From Alphaproteobacteria bacterium HT1-32 (lineage in GTDB: Bacteria > Pseudomonadota > Alphaproteobacteria > Rhodospirillales > HT1-32), in NCBI GenBank assembly GCA_009649675.1, contig WJPL01000002.1, forward strand, positions 62,001 through 126,000: 64,000 nt of DNA, written 5' to 3'. A program made the translations under genes and the position numbers. Under the pieces are notes generated by a model. The model saw only the letters and a program-made list of their open reading frames with translations. It did not search any database and was not told the DNA's origin. Numbering within the stretch: position 1 is the first letter of the stretch; the number at the start of each line of letters is the position of its first letter. Positions 60,738-64,000 of the stretch are shown here, piece after piece.

Positions 60738-62006
60738 TCAGGCGAACATTTCGTCGGTGATCGAGCGATACCAGCCTTCGGCATAAGACGCTTCGAGCTG
60801 GCGCTGGCGCATGCCGGCTTCTTTTGGGCTCAGGCCACCGGCACCCTCGACAGCTTCAAGCTTGCCGTTGTTCAGCCTGTAGACGGCCGAGACTGAAATG
60901 CCATAATCCGGGGCTACGAGGCTGTAGCAGGTATTTGCCAGTTTCGGGTCAGCGATCTCCCGGCCCTGCAGGTTTGAGACGACAGCAGCCGCGACAACCT
61001 TGCCCTGATTGTTGGCAGAGAAACCAGACTTCGGCATGGGTGAGGCAATACTGGCATCACCGATGACAAAGACATCCTTCGCCAGTGTCGAGGCGAAGCT
61101 TTTCTGATCTACCGGGCACCAGCCGCTTGCGTCGGCCAGACCGGCGTCACGGGCAATGGCAGCGGCATATTGTGGCGGGATGAAGTTGACGACATCCCCT
61201 TTGATCTCATCGAATTCCGTATGCAGTGTCTTGTTCTCTGCATCCACCCGGATAACCTTGCCGTCTTCCGTTTTCCGGTAATCGATCATGCCCGGATAGA
61301 GCTCTTTCCAGGCGGCCGTAAACAGGCCTTCCTTGGAAAAACCGCCTTTGGGATCAAGAACCAGAATTTTCGATTTTGGCTTCGTTGTCTTGAAATAATG
61401 CGCGACCATGCTGACCCGTTCTGCCGGCCCCGGCGGGCAGCGGAAGGGATTGGCGGGTGGCGAGATGACGAAGGTGCCGCCGTCCGGCATGGCCTGCAAC
61501 TGCTCGCGCAGCAACAATGTCTGTACCCCGGCCTTCCAGGCATGCGGGGCAAGACGCGAAGCGGCTTCATCATATCCTTCGACCTCGCCCCAGCGGAAAT
61601 CAATGCCGGGGGAGACGATCAGACGGTCATATTTCGCAATCTGTTCATTTGGCAGATGCACCCATTTCTTCTCAATATTGATGCTCTCTGCCTTGGCATG
61701 GATGACCTTTACGCCGAGGCCGACAAGGCCGTCATAGCTGTGGGTGATGTCGCCGATCTTCTTGACCCCGCCGAGAACAAGATTGCTGAACGGGCAGGTT
61801 ACAAAGGTGGTTGCAGGTTCGATCAGTGTGACATCGATTGCCGAGTCCCAACGCTTGATATAGCGCGCAGCGGTTGCGCCACCAAATCCGCCCCCGATAA
61901 TGACGACGCGGGCACCGGCGGCAGAGGCGTTGCGCCCCAGCCCGATAGCAGGGGCGACAACAGCAGCGCCGGTAAGCGTCGTGAAGCGGCGGCGGGACAG
62001 GGTCAT
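60738..62006 (-). CDS. fccB: Flavocytochrome c sulfide dehydrogenase, flavoprotein subunit
   Basis: A 422-aa periplasmic flavoprotein with a Tat signal (SRRRFTTLTGAAVVAPAIG). The FAD motif is RVVIIGGGFGGATAARYI. C71 in FVTCPFSNLVLGG corresponds to the covalent-FAD cysteine of the family. A Cys in NPFRCPPGPAERVSM and another in ASGWCPVDQKSFAS form the redox disulfide. It oxidises sulfide to polysulfide or S0 and passes electrons to the cytochrome subunit encoded just upstream (12-nt gap). GGAGG precedes the ATG. Confidence 0.93.
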   Translation of the reverse strand: MTLSRRRFTTLTGAAVVAPAIGLGRNASAAGARVVIIGGGFGGATAARYIKRWDSAIDVTLIEPATTFVTCPFSNLVLGGVKKIGDITHSYDGLVGLGVKVIHAKAESINIEKKWVHLPNEQIAKYDRLIVSPGIDFRWGEVEGYDEAASRLAPHAWKAGVQTLLLREQLQAMPDGGTFVISPPANPFRCPPGPAERVSMVAHYFKTTKPKSKILVLDPKGGFSKEGLFTAAWKELYPGMIDYRKTEDGKVIRVDAENKTLHTEFDEIKGDVVNFIPPQYAAAIARDAGLADASGWCPVDQKSFASTLAKDVFVIGDASIASPMPKSGFSANNQGKVVAAAVVSNLQGREIADPKLANTCYSLVAPDYGISVSAVYRLNNGKLEAVEGAGGLSPKEAGMRQRQLEASYAEGWYRSITDEMFA

Positions 62007-62018
62007 GCGGCAATCCTC

Positions 62019-62315
62019 CTATTTGCGGGTGGCGAGGAAACGCGCAACCGCGTCGATTTCCTTGTCGGTATAACCCTTGGCGATACGGTTCATGATTGTG
62101 CCCTTGCGCTCATCCGACTTGAAGGCAATGAGGGCTTCTTTCAGGGTTTTCATGTCCATCCCGCCAATCGAGGGAACCGATCCGGCATTCTTGCCGTCAA
62201 TACCGTGGCAGGTGGCGCAGGTTCCGGCGAGTACAGACGCAGATGGTCCGGCGGCCTGAAGATGACTGCTGATCAGCAGGGTTGCAGTAAAAAACAGCAA
62301 CGCAGTTCTTGGCAT
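62019..62315 (-). CDS. fccA: Cytochrome c subunit of flavocytochrome c sulfide dehydrogenase
   Basis: A 98-aa monohaem c-type cytochrome with a signal peptide (residues 1-22). The haem motif is CATCH at C33-C36-H37; the likely axial Met is near residue 74 (GTIMNRIAKGYTDKEIDA). Its size fits the small monohaem FccA of the Chlorobium-like type rather than the dihaem type of Allochromatium. The ATG at 62315 follows GGGAGCG; a GTG one codon earlier is possible. It precedes fccB in the same operon. Confidence 0.9.
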   Translation of the reverse strand: MPRTALLFFTATLLISSHLQAAGPSASVLAGTCATCHGIDGKNAGSVPSIGGMDMKTLKEALIAFKSDERKGTIMNRIAKGYTDKEIDAVARFLATRK

Positions 62316-62422
62316 CACCTGACGCTCCCTTATTCGTAGTTTTCAATAAGGTAACAGCTAAAGCCGGGCTCGCAAACTCGCAAAGCCGTGATCTTAAACC
62401 CATTTTTCCAATGTAGAATGCC

Positions 62423-63487
62423 CTACAGATGAGCCTGCAGGTAGCGCAGACCAAGTACACTTCCCCCGATGAGGGCCAGTACAGCGATCAGCGATCCGAC
62501 AGCCAGCGTGGACAGGCCGGTCAGACCCTGACCGATCGTGCAGCCCATCGCCAGCACACCGCCTGCACCCATTAAAGCGGCACCGACAAGATGTCGCAGG
62601 AAATCATTGCCGTCAGCAAAGGTCTCGAGCCGGAACTGCCCCTGTGCAAGGCTGGCCAGAAAGCCGCCGAAAACGGTTCCGGCAACAGCGGCGATGCCGA
62701 AGCTGACCGTTGCTCCGGTATAGGTCATCAGATAGATCAGGCCTTCCCCGACAGGTGCGACAAAGGTCAGGGAGGCAAGCGGCGCCGGATCAAAGCTGTC
62801 TGCTCCCAGTATTCCGGTCACGATCCAGCCCAGCGGTATGGCCAGTCCGATCACGATTGCTGACAGCCAGTGTCTGGGTGAGCGGAGAAAGCGGGGGCTT
62901 GTGAAGGTGAAAACAACCAGGCTGAGGACCAGTCCCGCAGCAATCAGCGGGCGGAGCATTGCTGCCTCACCAAGGCCCGCGCCGGCGGCAAGTGTTGCGA
63001 GGCTTTGGTCGTGGGCAAGGCCGGAGAGGTCAATCGCGGTTGCATCATCAAGGCGCAGGCGGGGCAGGGCCAGAATACCCCGCAGCGTGGCATAGGCCAC
63101 GAGACCGAGGACCAGTACTACAAGCAGGGATTTCAGATTGCCGCCACCCAGACGCACCGCATTTTTGCTGCCGCAGCCACCAGCCAGCATCATCCCGAAA
63201 CCGAACATCCCGCCACCTGCGATGGCGCCTGCCCAGCCAAGTCGCGGGCTGAGGTAGATGCTGTTATCAAGGTTGATAAACTCACCGATATGCAAAAACT
63301 GGCTGGCGGCAATGGCGATGGCAAGAGCCAGCATCCAGGCACGGAAGCGCCGCCAGTCGCCCATCAGGCCGATATCGGAAATCGCCCCCATCGTGCAGAA
63401 ATCACCCCAGCGCACCATGACACCGAAGATGATTCCGATGGGGAAGGCCGCCGCTGCGACCAGCAGATTTACAGGTGCGTCATCCAT
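62423..63487 (-). CDS. YeeE/YedE-family full-length sulfur transporter
   Basis: A 354-aa inner-membrane protein with about nine or ten hydrophobic segments. Conserved cysteines are C31 in RWGDFCTMGAIS, C105 in AGGCGSKNAVRLGGGN and C316 in AMGCTIGQGLTGLST, which is the TsuA/YeeE pattern for thiosulfate uptake. The Met at 63487 is preferred; 46 residues of GC-rich, unconserved sequence would precede it in the longer frame. It lies upstream of fccAB on the same strand (about 110 bp gap), so all three may act together. Confidence 0.88.
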   Translation of the reverse strand: MDDAPVNLLVAAAAFPIGIIFGVMVRWGDFCTMGAISDIGLMGDWRRFRAWMLALAIAIAASQFLHIGEFINLDNSIYLSPRLGWAGAIAGGGMFGFGMMLAGGCGSKNAVRLGGGNLKSLLVVLVLGLVAYATLRGILALPRLRLDDATAIDLSGLAHDQSLATLAAGAGLGEAAMLRPLIAAGLVLSLVVFTFTSPRFLRSPRHWLSAIVIGLAIPLGWIVTGILGADSFDPAPLASLTFVAPVGEGLIYLMTYTGATVSFGIAAVAGTVFGGFLASLAQGQFRLETFADGNDFLRHLVGAALMGAGGVLAMGCTIGQGLTGLSTLAVGSLIAVLALIGGSVLGLRYLQAHL

Positions 63488-63504
63488 AACTGCGCGGTCC
63501 GCCG

Positions 63505-64000
63505 TTAACAGTAAAAGGGCGCGGTGAGCCCTTCCTCTTCGCAGGCCCGGATGGTCGCCGGTCGTGCGGCAACAGCGTCCAGCAGGCGTTTGAGATGCGG
63601 GCGGGTAGCGGGCGGGCGACTGCACATACGGGAAAAGCGTGCGTTCATCAGCAGATAAATGTCGGCCAGGGTGAATCTGTCACCAACCAGCCAGGGGCCG
63701 TTTGCGGCCAGTTCTTTCTCTATCAGGTCGAACATTTCCATCAGGCGTTCGTCACTGCGGGCCTTGGCAGCGGGCACAGCGTCGGGCAGCGGCTGATGCC
63801 GGTCCGTATAATGATAGGTCAGCACTTCCGGCTGGATCGTGTTGGTCAGATACATCAGCCATTTATACATCTGCGCCCGTTCACTTGACCCGACAGGCGG
63901 TGCTACGTCTGAGTCGGGGTGGGTGTCTGCCAGGTGCAGGCAGATGGCAGCCGCTTCAAACAGAACCAGATCGCCGTCTTCCAGCACCGGAATGCGCCCG
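63505..64000 (-). CDS. Glutathione S-transferase family protein (N-terminus beyond window)
   Basis: A partial GST. The frame is open to the right edge, where GRIPVLEDGDLVLFEAAAICLHLAD forms the end of the thioredoxin-like domain; this is written in pieces as GRIPVLEDGDLVL and FEAAAICLHLAD. The helical C-terminal domain has PWLVGDRFTLADIYLLM. The first part of the N-terminal domain lies outside the window. It ends 18 nt upstream of the YeeE gene on the same strand, so co-transcription is possible. The substrate is unknown. Confidence 0.87.
   Translation of the reverse strand, partial: GRIPVLEDGDLVLFEAAAICLHLADTHPDSDVAPPVGSSERAQMYKWLMYLTNTIQPEVLTYHYTDRHQPLPDAVPAAKARSDERLMEMFDLIEKELAANGPWLVGDRFTLADIYLLMNARFSRMCSRPPATRPHLKRLLDAVAARPATIRACEEEGLTAPFYC

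Noticed and set aside
1-64000. CRISPR array, tRNA, rRNA, phage or insertion sequence
   Set aside because: I looked for regularly spaced repeats, tRNA-type cloverleaf segments and transposase motifs in all intergenic regions. Nothing convincing was found, although short tRNA genes can be missed by eye.

Overview
This 64 kb chromosomal window most likely comes from a free-living, metabolically versatile Alphaproteobacterium, probably a Rhodospirillales-like marine or aquatic heterotroph. The basis is its high GC by eye, three TRAP-type transport systems, four ABC systems (two of them for organic solutes), a tungsten-type aldehyde oxidoreductase, a sulfide dehydrogenase, and alphaproteobacterial CCTTCGAGA...CTCAGGATGAGG extragenic palindromes. 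This is inferred from gene content; no rRNA or tRNA gene is present to fix the taxon. I found no phage, insertion sequence or CRISPR array.

Layout, left part. 1-6.3 kb: a partial TRAP binding protein, a D-2-hydroxyacid dehydrogenase, a carboxymuconolactone-decarboxylase-like protein, a class III aminotransferase, a secreted esterase and an AstE/ASPA-like deacylase. 6.4-13.1 kb: a dctBD two-component system followed by dctPQM, with a consensus sigma-54 promoter in front of dctP. 13.1-16.7 kb: an EEP nuclease/phosphatase, a phospholipase D-VTT fusion and a small 2OG-oxygenase-like protein. 16.8-21.6 kb: a TAXI-type TRAP transporter and an aldehyde:ferredoxin oxidoreductase (AOR). 21.8-29.0 kb: a ynjBCD ABC system interrupted by an unrecognised antisense gene, then modABC, so a metal-pterin enzyme sits beside an oxyanion importer. 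29.1-31.4 kb: glpD and glpR.

Layout, right part. 31.7-37.8 kb: a five-gene peptide/opine-type ABC importer plus a DsbA-fold isomerase. 37.9-42.3 kb: an IlvD/Edd dehydratase, RecQ and a small cupin. 42.4-45.9 kb: 5-oxoprolinase pxpBCA and a pirin. 45.9-49.7 kb: a Gfo/Idh oxidoreductase, an isopropylmalate-dehydrogenase-like enzyme and an OtnK-type kinase, around a promoter region that holds a palindrome and an orphan terminator. 49.7-52.1 kb: mnmC and a cupin-type XRE regulator. 52.2-59.8 kb: gabT and then the most unusual unit here, a tight four-gene operon encoding a nitrilase-family amidohydrolase, an oversized (920 aa) Orn/Lys/Arg-type decarboxylase, an ATP-grasp ligase and a C45 Ntn-type hydrolase/acyltransferase. 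59.9-63.5 kb: a sulfur module of split and full-length YeeE/YedE transporters around flavocytochrome c sulfide dehydrogenase. A glutathione S-transferase runs off the right edge.

How the parts work together. The overall theme is scavenging of organic acids, amines, peptides and amino-acid derivatives and feeding them into central metabolism. The decarboxylase / ATP-grasp / C45 operon lies next to a PuuR-type regulator and a GABA-type aminotransferase. It is my leading candidate for an uncharacterised amine or polyamine conjugation pathway. No product can be named from sequence alone.
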